Origin: Paulinella micropora | Taxonomy: Eukaryota; Cercozoa; Imbricatea; Euglyphida; Paulinellidae | NCBI GenBank assembly: GCA_019918135.1 | Contig: WBZZ01002865.1 | Coordinates: 1 to 64,000, forward strand | DNA length: 64,000 nt | Direction: 5' to 3' | Shown here: in pieces, positions 1-7,977 of the stretch | Layout of the letters: each line of letters starts with the position of its first letter | How positions within the stretch are numbered: the stretch's first letter is position 1 | Notes under the pieces: generated by a model | The model's input: only the letters and a program-made list of their open reading frames with translations | Databases searched by the model: none | What the model was told of the DNA's origin: nothing | Position numbers and translations under genes: made by a program

Positions 1-8
1 CTGTTCGT

Positions 9-2279
9 TTAAGATGCCGAGCTTCTCCGCGTCTTTGGAAGCTTCTCTAAACCAGACCAGACCATGTCCTTGAGTTCTTTTAAAAAAGGCGCGTTGAGCA
101 GCGGGCGCCGTACGAATACGTAATGGGTTTTTTTGCCGCTGTTGGCTAGCAAGGCCAGGTAAAGTAGAGTTTGCAAGTGCAGCACCGAAGCGCTTGCTGC
201 GCCGAGTCTTGTAAGCCAGGCTTTGGCTTCGTCGCTGGGGGGCTGGAATCCTCGGGTGAAAGTTAGTTGCGAGTCCAAGAGGCGGACCCTGCCCAACCGC
301 TGCTTCTGCTGCCCTGGCACGGCCCAGCGGTACACTGCCACGTCGTCAAGCGTGGCACCGCCGGGCAGAAAAAACTGCGTGTTCTTTTGAGCATGTCGTA
401 GCAGGAGCCGTGCGTAGCGTTCCATCAGCAAGAATAACTGATGCCCTAGATTTTCAGCAAAAGGGAGTTCTTCCTCGTAAAGAATCCAAGGACCGTCCCG
501 GAGCTGGTAGAAGTTCTTTAGATAATCTGCCAAGGAACCGTTGTCGTCGGGCTGCGTGTGGCACAGACCGCGCATTGATGCGTGGTTTGGAGGAGGAGAA
601 CCAGGCAACTTGCGGGGTTGCCTGGCTTTCGGTTGCTGTGCTTGGAACACTAGTTCGGCGGGGATGATACTGGTAGTTTCGCACACGCCTATTTGATTGT
701 CACGCATAGCTTCAGACCAAGCGTGAATATCTTTAGCTTCGTTCGGATCCGACACAGAGCCCAGAACCATAATAAAAGCACGTTTTTTTTCAAGTTTGTC
801 CCCGCGCTGGACCTCTTCGTCCCAAATTACCAGACCACCTGCGGGTAATTGCTTACGTTTTTTAGCCGTTCTTACCCGCGCGTTCAGTAACGTTGCAATT
901 TCATTTTCATTTTCAGCAGAACCTCCCTGTTTGGCGTGCTTTGTAACCCGCTGATGTAGCTCCTGCAAACCATCTAAAAAACGCTTTTCCTTATCCAGTC
1001 CGCGGGCGGGCAAGGCTTGCGACAAAATGTAAATGTATTGTTCAGCCGCCAAGGTCAGGTGCTGTGTCGTGTGCGTTGCACCTGGGACGGCTAATCTCGA
1101 GGGGGTTGTCTGTGCCGTGTCGTGCAGCTGCTGGAAAAGAAGGTAGGTCTGAAATTCTCTATTGGCTTGCAGAGGATGATACACGGATTCAGAGAGCTGT
1201 TTTTCTTTTCCGCTATCAGTATAGTAATGTGTCAGAATGGTCAGAAAGGTCGCATAGTCCCCCGGCCGTCGAAAGCGTAGGTTGGCTACCAAAGCTATAG
1301 CCTCCAACAAGAACGTTGCATCTTTTGCGCTGGCTAACTCTTCGTTGATGATGGCCACCGCAGCGTCGGCTGAGCCTTGGTTATATATATGCGCAACCGC
1401 CGCCAGGGTTGCAAACATCCCAAGAGCTAGTTTTCTACTCGGCTCTCCATTTCCCAGCAACTCTCCTAGCCATTGCAGGCTCACTTCGCCCGCCGACGCG
1501 TTTACGTGGTATTCGTGCAGGTCCGCGTCTCCGAAAAGCACTTGGACAGCTGGCCCGTGCGATTTGTAGACAAGAAAATTCTGCGGCTTCAGATCGATCA
1601 CCAGCGCATCGCTCTTAGGCTCGGTTACTAGCCGTGCCAGAAAGAGCGCCACATACTTTTTGATGATCTCGTAAGTAGCTTTCCAGGCAGCGTCCCGGCC
1701 CTGGGGAAGTCTGTGCAACTCAAAGCCCAGGTCGCTTGTTGCATATGCAGCTTGGCTGTGAAACAAGTAAATCCCAGCCCCCCGCTTCTCCTCCAGTTTT
1801 TTTTCATTGTGCACATACTCTACCTTGGACTTTAAGTTACCAATGTCCTGAGATAGTTGGGCGTGGCACTTCCGTTTTAGTTTAGTCTTGATTTCCCTTT
1901 CCAATCTTTCAAGCATAGCTGTGAAAGTGTTGAAATCACCTGACGAGATCTTGCAGTAGGTTGTTTTTTGGTTGGCGCCAATTCCATTTTCGTACATGGC
2001 TGAGCTCCAGCCCTTGCGTTCGTCGGCCATTTCCTTGCTCTCGTACACGAAGAAACCATAGCGATGCACTAGGCGACGGTCCCTCCGTTTAAGAAAGACT
2101 ATATTAAACGTGCCTTGCTTCATCCAGCTATCTCCGGTATAATCCTTGCCAGCGCCCGAAAAATTACACCTATCGCGTTCGCAATCATTGTGCTGCTTGA
2201 TTCTTGCCAGCATGATCCTTGCTAGGCTCTTGCCCAGCTTTCGCGCATTACGACACTTGCTCCGCCTGCCCCACGGCAT
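9..2279 (-). CDS. Divergent protein-kinase-like protein with two tandem kinase-like halves
   Basis: Encodes about 756 residues from the ATG at 2279; the frame also opens from a TTG 24 bases upstream, but ATG with a TATA box about 31 bases upstream is preferred. Near residue 230 VIDLKPQNFLV resembles a kinase catalytic loop (D, K and N present), and about 20 residues later FGDADL resembles a DFG metal-binding segment. An N-terminal KQGTFNIVF may be the glycine-rich loop. The second half repeats the layout: an IMVLGSVSD strand, an ETTSIIPAE segment like the ETT/TTY segment of the first half, and RLLDSQLTF where the metal-binding segment would fall. It lacks a D-x-x-x-x-N catalytic loop, so it is probably a dead copy. 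The protein at 58744-59898 shares the MVL-SV and E-TT segments. Kinase activity is inference; the fold assignment rests on motif order. Confidence 0.6.
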   Translation of the reverse strand: MPWGRRSKCRNARKLGKSLARIMLARIKQHNDCERDRCNFSGAGKDYTGDSWMKQGTFNIVFLKRRDRRLVHRYGFFVYESKEMADERKGWSSAMYENGIGANQKTTYCKISSGDFNTFTAMLERLEREIKTKLKRKCHAQLSQDIGNLKSKVEYVHNEKKLEEKRGAGIYLFHSQAAYATSDLGFELHRLPQGRDAAWKATYEIIKKYVALFLARLVTEPKSDALVIDLKPQNFLVYKSHGPAVQVLFGDADLHEYHVNASAGEVSLQWLGELLGNGEPSRKLALGMFATLAAVAHIYNQGSADAAVAIINEELASAKDATFLLEAIALVANLRFRRPGDYATFLTILTHYYTDSGKEKQLSESVYHPLQANREFQTYLLFQQLHDTAQTTPSRLAVPGATHTTQHLTLAAEQYIYILSQALPARGLDKEKRFLDGLQELHQRVTKHAKQGGSAENENEIATLLNARVRTAKKRKQLPAGGLVIWDEEVQRGDKLEKKRAFIMVLGSVSDPNEAKDIHAWSEAMRDNQIGVCETTSIIPAELVFQAQQPKARQPRKLPGSPPPNHASMRGLCHTQPDDNGSLADYLKNFYQLRDGPWILYEEELPFAENLGHQLFLLMERYARLLLRHAQKNTQFFLPGGATLDDVAVYRWAVPGQQKQRLGRVRLLDSQLTFTRGFQPPSDEAKAWLTRLGAASASVLHLQTLLYLALLANSGKKTHYVFVRRPLLNAPFLKELKDMVWSGLEKLPKTRRSSAS

Positions 2280-2310
2280 CCTTCTTCGGATGGGTCCCTC
2301 CAATTCTTCT

Positions 2311-2319
2311 TTTTATACA
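2311..2319 (-). promoter_or_regulatory. TATA box of the kinase-like gene
   Basis: On the minus strand this reads TGTATAAAA, about 31 bases before the ATG at 2279. Similar TATA boxes precede the genes starting at 38479, 45096, 55955, 58744 and probably 41079. Confidence 0.5.
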
Positions 2320-2394
2320 AGAAACAACCCCCTTGTGTTGGAGGCGTTGCATGTATTTATTTTGTTTGTAGCTTCTGCGCCATTCACCCCTTCC

Positions 2395-2480
2395 CCTTCC
2401 CGACTCCTTGAGCCCCCCGGGCTCAGGGGGCTCAGGGAGGGGGGGGGAAGAAGAAAAAAAGGGGGGGGGGGCGCCCCCGG
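2395..2480. other. G/C homopolymer tract and GAGCCC palindrome between genes
   Basis: Between two minus-strand genes lies TGAGCCCCCCGGGCTCA followed by long G runs and a GGGGCGCCCC-type inversion. The TGAGCCC-GGGCTCA palindrome recurs near 28040, 28172 and 28722. Forward reading frames here are low complexity and not convincing genes. Confidence 0.5.
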
Positions 2481-2573
2481 GCCTTGTCTTGACTACAAAC
2501 TTCCGTCTAAGTCATACGACGAATGACTTCTCTCCAATGAGGCGGGCAAAGCAAGGGTTACCAAACGATCCCG

Positions 2574-2607
2574 GAAGGGCTCAAGCCCTTCTTTTTTTTA
2601 ATTAAAA
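2574..2607 (-). terminator. Hairpin and AT-rich gene-end signal
   Basis: An 8-base perfect inverted repeat GAAGGGCT-CA-AGCCCTTC is followed on the plus strand by a T run and TTAATTAAAA. It lies about 90 bases past the stop of the minus-strand gene at 2697-3134, the position where other genes here carry TTTTATTAAAA-type signals, so it probably marks the 3' end of that transcript. Confidence 0.4.
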
Positions 2608-2696
2608 TACACTCAAATGCATACGAGTCTGAATTCGTGCGGATCAGTAATTACGCCTTCTTTTAATAAAAACCACGTCAAGCTTTCCCTTTCCAT

Positions 2697-3134
2697 TCAG
2701 TGCTTGTCCAGCCATGCCTTGTATAGTTGCAATTGTTCTTCGAGAAAGCTACAATCTGCCTGTTGTTGCTCAAGCCTTAGCCGCGCCTCGCGAACACCAC
2801 TTTCGGGCTGAGCCCTTGCCAGCATCTTAGCGTGCAGCTTTAAGTAGTTATTAAATACGAGCAACGCCCCCGCTCGCGTGTCGACAGCTTTGGCAAACTT
2901 TTCTCTTTGCTCCGACGTAGCCGGTAGTTGCAGCGGCTCGGGCGTGATCTGCTTCATCGTACACCACACGCCCTCCAGCTGGGCTCTGGAACGAGAGGGC
3001 TCCCCGGGCTTGTATAAATACGATGTAGCTATGCTGCCGCCGTTGGGATCTAGGTACCGACGCCGGTCTTCCCAGACACCCTCGATTGTTACCGCCTGGC
3101 ACTCGCCCGTTTTCTTCTTCTTCGGCTCGTCCAT
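2697..3134 (-). CDS. Small acidic/charged protein, unknown
   Basis: About 145 residues from an ATG at 3134 (the frame also opens from a TTG 27 bases upstream). The N-terminus is lysine rich (DEPKKKKTGE). The C-terminal half is predicted helical, with LRLEQQQADCSFLEEQLQLY resembling a short coiled coil. No family was recognised. The gene sits between the kinase-like gene (same strand) and the CoiA-like gene (opposite strand), and the plus-strand frames over the same DNA look like shadows. After the TGA stop the frame stays open for about 27 codons, but that stretch spans the AT-rich end signal and is not counted as coding. Confidence 0.55.
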   Translation of the reverse strand: MDEPKKKKTGECQAVTIEGVWEDRRRYLDPNGGSIATSYLYKPGEPSRSRAQLEGVWCTMKQITPEPLQLPATSEQREKFAKAVDTRAGALLVFNNYLKLHAKMLARAQPESGVREARLRLEQQQADCSFLEEQLQLYKAWLDKH

Positions 3135-3161
3135 GGCTCCTTTCTTACAAAAAGAACTCAA

Positions 3162-3338
3162 GCGGTGAGGCGGGGGGAGACGGCGCCGCCCCCCCCCGTC
3201 GCCTTTTTTTAATATCCGCCCCCCCTTCCCCCCCCCCCCCCCCGTCGCGCTGGACTAGCTTTTTCTACGTGAGTAAAAATCAAAGCTCAACAACTAGGGG
3301 GTCGAACTCTAATCCCAGACCTGCCGACCCTTTTTGGA
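3162..3338. other. Divergent intergenic region with C tracts
   Basis: This 177-base gap between the divergent genes at 3134 (minus) and 3339 (plus) contains runs of C up to about 15 bases. It presumably holds both promoters; no clear TATA box was found. Confidence 0.4.
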
Positions 3339-4458
3339 ATGGCAGCTATAGAAAATAGTATGGCATCTGGCGCCAGAGCCAGCGTTGCCGTCGGCACCGC
3401 ACGCACGAGCTCTCAGGGCCTATTAGTCCCGTTTGCACTCGTCACGTCCGAAGAGGAGTCCATAGGACCAGCCGGGCCGATAGAATTGTTGACTGCGGAA
3501 GAAGCATTGCTGCGCTCGGATGCGCTGGCCGGGCGATTGGCTTGCCCCGTCTGTGGCGAAGTTGTTGGTCCGGTGCGAGCATGCACTGCAGGGGAGCAAA
3601 ACAGACGTGCTCACTTTCGTCATGGCACAGAGAGCGACCTGCGGCCAAGGACGGCTGATATGGAACGCTTGCACACGGCGGAATCGTTGTTGCACATAGC
3701 CACCAAATTGTATATTGTGCGCAACCTGCGCAGTGTATTGTTCGTGCATCCCGCCTGCAAAGAGCAGGAGGCATGCGTGCCTGGCCGTCTCAGGTTCGAC
3801 GGTTGCACACAGACGGCCTTTGTAGAAGGCGAGCCTGTCCTGGCTGCAGAAACAAGGCTACTCGACCGAATGTGCCCTCCAGGCAAAAAGCGGGTCCATT
3901 CGACCAGATGTAACAGTGGTGGATAGGAGCAGCAGGAAGGTGATAGCGTTTATCGAAGTAAGACATACGCACCCCCGCCAGAATTGGCTGTCCTTGTATC
4001 AGTTCCCGGGCGCTGTGTGTCTAGAAGTAGGTGCGGGTTGTGAGGGGCCATCCGAGACGGAGGCGCCCTGCTGGGCACGCAGCCGCGGCCTTGCCGCAAA
4101 ATCGGAAAATCAGCAGTGTACCCTCTTCTACTCCCTCTGCTCCCCAGAAAACAGGTTAGTATGCAACGAATGCCGGCCAACCAAGGAAGCGCGCAAGCAA
4201 AGGGAGCTGCTGGCGGCGGAGGAGGCTAGGACGAAGCTACGGGCCGAACGAGTCAAACCCCGAAAACGAAACTGCAACTACCAGCAGAAGAGAAAGAACA
4301 AGAAGCCTAAACGATGTGAGCGTACTCCAAAATGCCTTCCTTGCAATGACACTGGTAGATCTTACTATACAGAGGGTCTATATGGGCCATGCCACGAATG
4401 CAGGTTGGGTGACCAAGTATACAACCATGGTCATTTCGATCTGACTGAAGACAGGTAA
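3339..4458 (+). pseudogene. CoiA-like nuclease, split by a frameshift
   Basis: The first frame (3339-3926) carries a CPVC zinc pair near residue 68, an HFRH motif near residue 91 and a TAESLLHIATKLYI helix. This order is typical of the CoiA family (competence-type nuclease with a zinc finger). The core that should follow is in the next frame: RPDVTVV and AFIEVRHTHP, a D...E-x-x PD-(D/E)XK-like strand pair, continuing to 4458 and ending in a CLPC...CHEC zinc ribbon. That frame is closed upstream by a TAG at 3823-3825, so the frames must join between about 3823 and 3900. A single-base indel is the simplest explanation. Programmed frameshifting or a sequencing error cannot be excluded. The neighbouring HNH-helicase module suggests a nuclease-rich region. 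Confidence 0.65.
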
Positions 4459-4545
4459 CTTGAAGCACTGAGTGATTCATTGGATGAGATTATGCAGTAT
4501 GGTGGCGGGCCGAGAGCAGGCGGCCGTGCCCGCGCTGTTCGGCAG

Positions 4546-4620
4546 GTTACAAGGTACAAAAAAAAATGCTTTTAATAAAAACCCCCGGTCCGCCGGGCAT
4601 ATCTGGCTTAGGGGTGGGCC
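4546..4620 (-). repeat. Remnant of an adhesin-gene 3' end
   Basis: About 75 bases closely match 14101-14182, the gene-end signal and last codons of the adhesin tail there, including the AATAAAAACCCCCGGTCCGCC segment. A more diverged version occurs at 7925-7995. The match stops abruptly where the left direct repeat of the HNH-helicase module begins, so this looks like an insertion or recombination junction. Confidence 0.7.
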
Positions 4621-4845
4621 CTGTGTGTGTGTTTGTGTTGCAGGCGCACGCTGGATTTCCGTGCGTCAGACAGTGGCAGTGCGCTGGCTGAAATGCCGCT
4701 CTCTCGGCATGGTTCTGTCAAAGGCTTCGGCAGGAGACTAGAAAAAAGATTTTGTCTGGTTTCATTAAATTAGTTTTTTCTTTCATGAACACGATTCCTA
4801 CCCCCGGCAGTGACATTTGAAGTCGAAGAGACCAGCGCGGACACC
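4621..4845. repeat. Left ~220-bp direct repeat flanking the HNH-helicase module
   Basis: Shares long stretches with 7573-7797 in the same orientation, among them TTGCAGGCGCACGCTGGATT, GCAGGAGACTAG, CATTAAATTAGTTTTTT and GAAGAGACCAGCG. The two copies have diverged by substitutions and small indels. They bracket the HNH and helicase reading frames. Confidence 0.75.
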
Positions 4846-5141
4846 CTGCCCTTGCACAACGCACACCCGATCCCTGCCCGAGCGGCGGGTTGCGGTTGTG
4901 CTTTTTTCTTGCGCGCCCCTGCCCCCCTAGTCCCTTGCCCTTTTCTTTCCCTCCCCCCGCCTCCCCCTCTTGTGAGGTGTTGGGACAAATGTACTTGCTT
5001 CCTCCCTCTTCCCTCCCCCCTCCCGTTTACATACTCCCCTTCTTCCCTTTGCCCCCCCCTCCCCCTTTTTTCCCTCTGCTCTCCTCTCCATGGACACCAA
5101 GAAAGAGAAGGGTCTATTGAAACACAAAGACGAAATAAGAA
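4846..5141. other. C-rich leader of the HNH gene
   Basis: About 300 bases, mostly C/T on the plus strand, ending in an A-rich stretch just before the ATG at 5142. A long minus-strand frame across it is low complexity (Glu/Gly/Lys/Arg) and is not called. No TATA box or other gene was seen. Confidence 0.4.
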
Positions 5142-5576
5142 ATGAGCAGCAACCCCGAGGAAGACAAGGTCTTGGCCTTGGCGGATTCTAATGAGACATT
5201 TCAAAGACTGCAAGACAAGCTAGACGTGATTGCGGCCAAGGCCAACAATCCGCGCCTGCTGGGTCTGTGCCCGGTTTATCTGGGCAAGATAGTGCCACTG
5301 GCCAACGCAAGACGTTTGGTAAGCACGGCGCAGGCGCGAAAGTGGATTTTGGCCAATAAACGGCAAGCGCGCCTGGCGCCCTACTTTATGCCCGGCGCGC
5401 CTGAATGGCACGTAGATCACATTGTGCCGCGCAGTTGGGGGGGTGTGGACCACCCTCGCAACTATGTCATGATGCCTGGATCGGTGAACATGTCGTTCCG
5501 CGATTTCCTGCCAGCGGAGAAGATAGCCTACATTGGCAGCATGGCGGCCCGCAGTGCCAAGCTCTTCTGCAAGTAG
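5142..5576 (+). CDS. HNH endonuclease-like protein, probably the front part of a longer HNH-helicase protein
   Basis: 144 residues with a clear HNH motif near residues 90-120: WHVDHIVPRSWGG, then HPRNYVMMPGSVN, supplying the H-D-H and N-H positions of the beta-beta-alpha metal nuclease fold. No second zinc-binding pair is visible. The frame ends at a TAG (5574-5576), and the same frame then runs open for over 700 codons through a helicase. The two parts may therefore be one protein joined by readthrough, or one gene broken by a nonsense mutation. HNH domains are common in homing or mobile modules, and the flanking direct repeats fit that. HNH assignment is strong; role is inference. Confidence 0.8.
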   Translation: MSSNPEEDKVLALADSNETFQRLQDKLDVIAAKANNPRLLGLCPVYLGKIVPLANARRLVSTAQARKWILANKRQARLAPYFMPGAPEWHVDHIVPRSWGGVDHPRNYVMMPGSVNMSFRDFLPAEKIAYIGSMAARSAKLFCK

Positions 5577-7685
5577 TTGCGTCCCGGCGCCGAGTCGAGG
5601 ATCGAGGAACTGCCAGAGGTGGCCATCACGTGTGCGCTGGGCGGCAGGACAGAGCTATCCACGATCGAAGATATGCAGAGATTCTATGGTACTGTGAACC
5701 TGGCGCACGTAGAACACCCTTTCTTCGCGTGCATGAGTCCTGGCTCCATGCATAGGGACTGGGTCAGTTTTAGGAATTGCTCCCTCAACATCAAGACCCT
5801 GGAGTACAGAACCTGGGACGATTTCAAAGCAATAGGTGAGCAGGCTCCGTTCACCGACCACCGTTATGACTTTGAGATAGATTTTGCAAAGCTGGCAGAG
5901 GCCGACAATCACGGTGACGAGTGGCTTACTCCCTCTTGGGCCGAGATACTCAAACTGCAATTTAGTCCAGAAATGTGCTACGTGTTTGAAGTGCTGCTGG
6001 GTCGGCTACTATATCCCGTCGGATCAATCAACAATTGGCAGGTGATGCCTTTTCTGCTTGGCGACGGCGGTAGGGGTAAGGGCACGGTTCTCGACATAAT
6101 CAAGAATTTCAAACCGCACGGAAAGGTTGGGTTATTGAGCATAAACACGAAAGACAAATTGGGTCTGCGAAGCCTATACCAGAAAGAGCTTATCATGTGC
6201 CTGGATATGCCACGAAACTTTGCGGGCGTGTTGGACCAAGCAACGATGCAGAGCATGATCTCGGGAGAAAACGTGCCCGCCCCGTGCGAGCGCAAAGCCG
6301 TCGCGACGGATCCTTGTTTCTCGTCTCCTCTCATTATGGCTGGCAGCATTATCTTGAATTATAACGCTGTTGAACAAGAACAGTGGAAACGACGGCTTGC
6401 GGTGTTCTGTTGGGAAAACGCTCCGGCTAGAGTCAATTCCGGCCTGAAAAAGCTCATTATCCAAAACGAGCTGCCTTACATTCTGCTCCGCTGCATTGCT
6501 CGCTACCGCACGACCGTGAACAACAAGCCCGACGCAGACTTCTGGCAAGATGTAGCACCGCCCGCTCTGAAACATAATCAAAGATATACTGAGAACCACA
6601 TGAACTTGCTGGCGCGGTTTCTGCACGAGGGCTCCAGGGAGCACAAAGTGGTCCTGGATAAAGGACGCCTTACTCTGTGGGCAGACTTTGTCTCGGCGTA
6701 TGAGGAGTACCTAAAGGAGCTGAAACAGCCTACTTTGGGGGAGGCCGACAATGTTCCCCACAGCGCGCTGCGCCAAAATGATTTCGAGGTGTTCCCCCCG
6801 CGCGCGGACCTAGGCGCCGGCAGGGGTGCTCACAAGAAAGACGGGCGCGTCAACTACTGCATATACTGCCCGCGCAGCAAGTCCGAGCTAGGACACGAGT
6901 GCGACCCCACGGGAGTCTGTCAAGGGGGCCTGTGCCGGTATGTGAATTGTAAGAACAAGACGCACAGGGATGCGGGCCGGCGCAAAGCGTATGGTATCGT
7001 AAATATGCGGATCGTACCTAAAGCCGATTTCGACCAGTGGCTGATTTGCACTACGGACGCTGGCTCGGAATCGGGACGCAGCGAGAACCACAGCGAGAGC
7101 CTCAGCGAGAGCCTCAGCGTACAGGAGTGGCAGGAAAGGGTTTTGACCTTGACAGCAACGCAAGAGAACAGAGAAGATGTCAGGCGCGCGATCGAAAAAA
7201 TGTTAGAGGCGAATGGCAAGGCGGAGCGCAGGGCGGGGCGCAAGGCGGGGCGCAAGGCGGAGCGCAGGGCGGAGCGCAAGCGTGTCTGCTCAGCCCGCTC
7301 CAGCGGGCTCAAGGGGCGGAGGAGGGGGGCGCGGGGGGCATGCCCCCGGAGCGGCAGGCGCAGGAGTCTTCTTCCAAGAGGCCCCGACTGTCGGTCGAAA
7401 CTTCCCAGGAACGTATGGAAAAGTACCCTTTGGATAAAAAATGAGCAAGAACCAGAACAACCAGGATGTTCAAGAGGTAAATTTTCGGATATATTCATGC
7501 TCATTTTTATCCAAAGGCCTGCTACTGCTTTCTTGCATCATCAGCATTTTCGAAACCCACTTATGCCTCCTTCCTTGTGTGTGTTGCAGGCGCACGCTGG
7601 ATTTCCGTGCGCCAGACAGTGGCAGTGCAGCCAGCGCACTGCCACACGGCGTGGTTCTGTCATAAGGGCTTTGGCAGGAGACTAG
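5577..7685 (+). CDS. SF3 (D5-like) helicase, in frame behind the HNH open reading frame
   Basis: Open from just after the TAG at 5574; no ATG occurs at its front, so independent initiation would have to be at an internal Met (about codon 33) or by readthrough. Superfamily 3 motifs: Walker A GDGGRGKGT near residue 162, Walker B ELIMCLDMPRN near 205, motif C region PLIMAGSIILNYN near 250, and QWKRRLAVF with arginine-finger-like residues. A Cys-rich segment (CIYCPRSK...CQGGLCRYVNC) follows. This is the type of ATPase that unwinds DNA at viral replication forks. The C-terminus is uncertain: 12-base Arg/Ala-rich repeats and a palindromic element (7292-7348) precede the end. Another frame over the same DNA ends in SSKRPRLS...YPLDKK at 7444, which looks like the more natural tail. 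Confidence 0.8.
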   Translation: MRPGAESRIEELPEVAITCALGGRTELSTIEDMQRFYGTVNLAHVEHPFFACMSPGSMHRDWVSFRNCSLNIKTLEYRTWDDFKAIGEQAPFTDHRYDFEIDFAKLAEADNHGDEWLTPSWAEILKLQFSPEMCYVFEVLLGRLLYPVGSINNWQVMPFLLGDGGRGKGTVLDIIKNFKPHGKVGLLSINTKDKLGLRSLYQKELIMCLDMPRNFAGVLDQATMQSMISGENVPAPCERKAVATDPCFSSPLIMAGSIILNYNAVEQEQWKRRLAVFCWENAPARVNSGLKKLIIQNELPYILLRCIARYRTTVNNKPDADFWQDVAPPALKHNQRYTENHMNLLARFLHEGSREHKVVLDKGRLTLWADFVSAYEEYLKELKQPTLGEADNVPHSALRQNDFEVFPPRADLGAGRGAHKKDGRVNYCIYCPRSKSELGHECDPTGVCQGGLCRYVNCKNKTHRDAGRRKAYGIVNMRIVPKADFDQWLICTTDAGSESGRSENHSESLSESLSVQEWQERVLTLTATQENREDVRRAIEKMLEANGKAERRAGRKAGRKAERRAERKRVCSARSSGLKGRRRGARGACPRSGRRRSLLPRGPDCRSKLPRNVWKSTLWIKNEQEPEQPGCSRGKFSDIFMLIFIQRPATAFLHHQHFRNPLMPPSLCVLQAHAGFPCARQWQCSQRTATRRGSVIRALAGD
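7205..7282 (+). repeat. 12-base tandem repeats (GCGGAGCGCAGG type)
   Basis: Five or six imperfect 12-base units coding Arg/Ala/Lys-rich sequence in the helicase frame and QGGA units in an overlapping frame. The unit length preserves the frame. Confidence 0.6.
7292..7348. repeat. Palindromic mini-element, copy 1 (helicase tail)
   Basis: AGCCCGCT-CC-AGCGGGCT, then a G-rich spacer and GGGGGGCATGCCCCC. This is the same two-part structure as the copies in the 48.6, 49.35 and 57.5 kb genes. Its presence coincides with the point where the plausible reading frame changes. Confidence 0.75.
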
Positions 7686-7797
7686 CAAGTATTTTGTCTA
7701 GCTTCATTAAATTAGTTTTTTTTTCTTTCATGCACACAATTCTTTACCCCACCCGAGGGGTGGTCCTTGAGTTGAAGAAGAGACCAGCGTGGGCACG
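7573..7797. repeat. Right ~220-bp direct repeat flanking the HNH-helicase module
   Basis: Partner of 4621-4845 in the same orientation. It begins inside the last part of the helicase frame as called to 7685, which favours the earlier end at 7444 for the functional protein. Confidence 0.75.
7619..7645 (+). terminator. Perfect 10-bp hairpin downstream of the helicase
   Basis: GTGGCAGTGC-7 bases-GCACTGCCAC inside the right direct repeat. The left repeat copy has lost the second arm. Position suggests a 3'-end hairpin for the helicase transcript. Confidence 0.35.
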
Positions 7798-7977
7798 CGC
7801 ATGAGCAGGCGCGAGGCACCCCCCCCCCCTCCTCCCTTCTGCCCCGCTCAGTCCCACGCAGGTGAGGCCGCCTGCGTGGGCCTGAGCAGGGGCAATAGTG
7901 CTAGGTCCTGCCGGGCAGTGCTACAACACAAAAAACTTGTTTTTAATAAAACTCTCCAGTCCGCAAAGCATAGCTGG

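Noticed and set aside
4637..7590. 3' splice site at TGTGTTGCAG in the two direct repeats
   Set aside because: It looks like an acceptor, but no donor or exon could be found and neighbouring genes read without introns.
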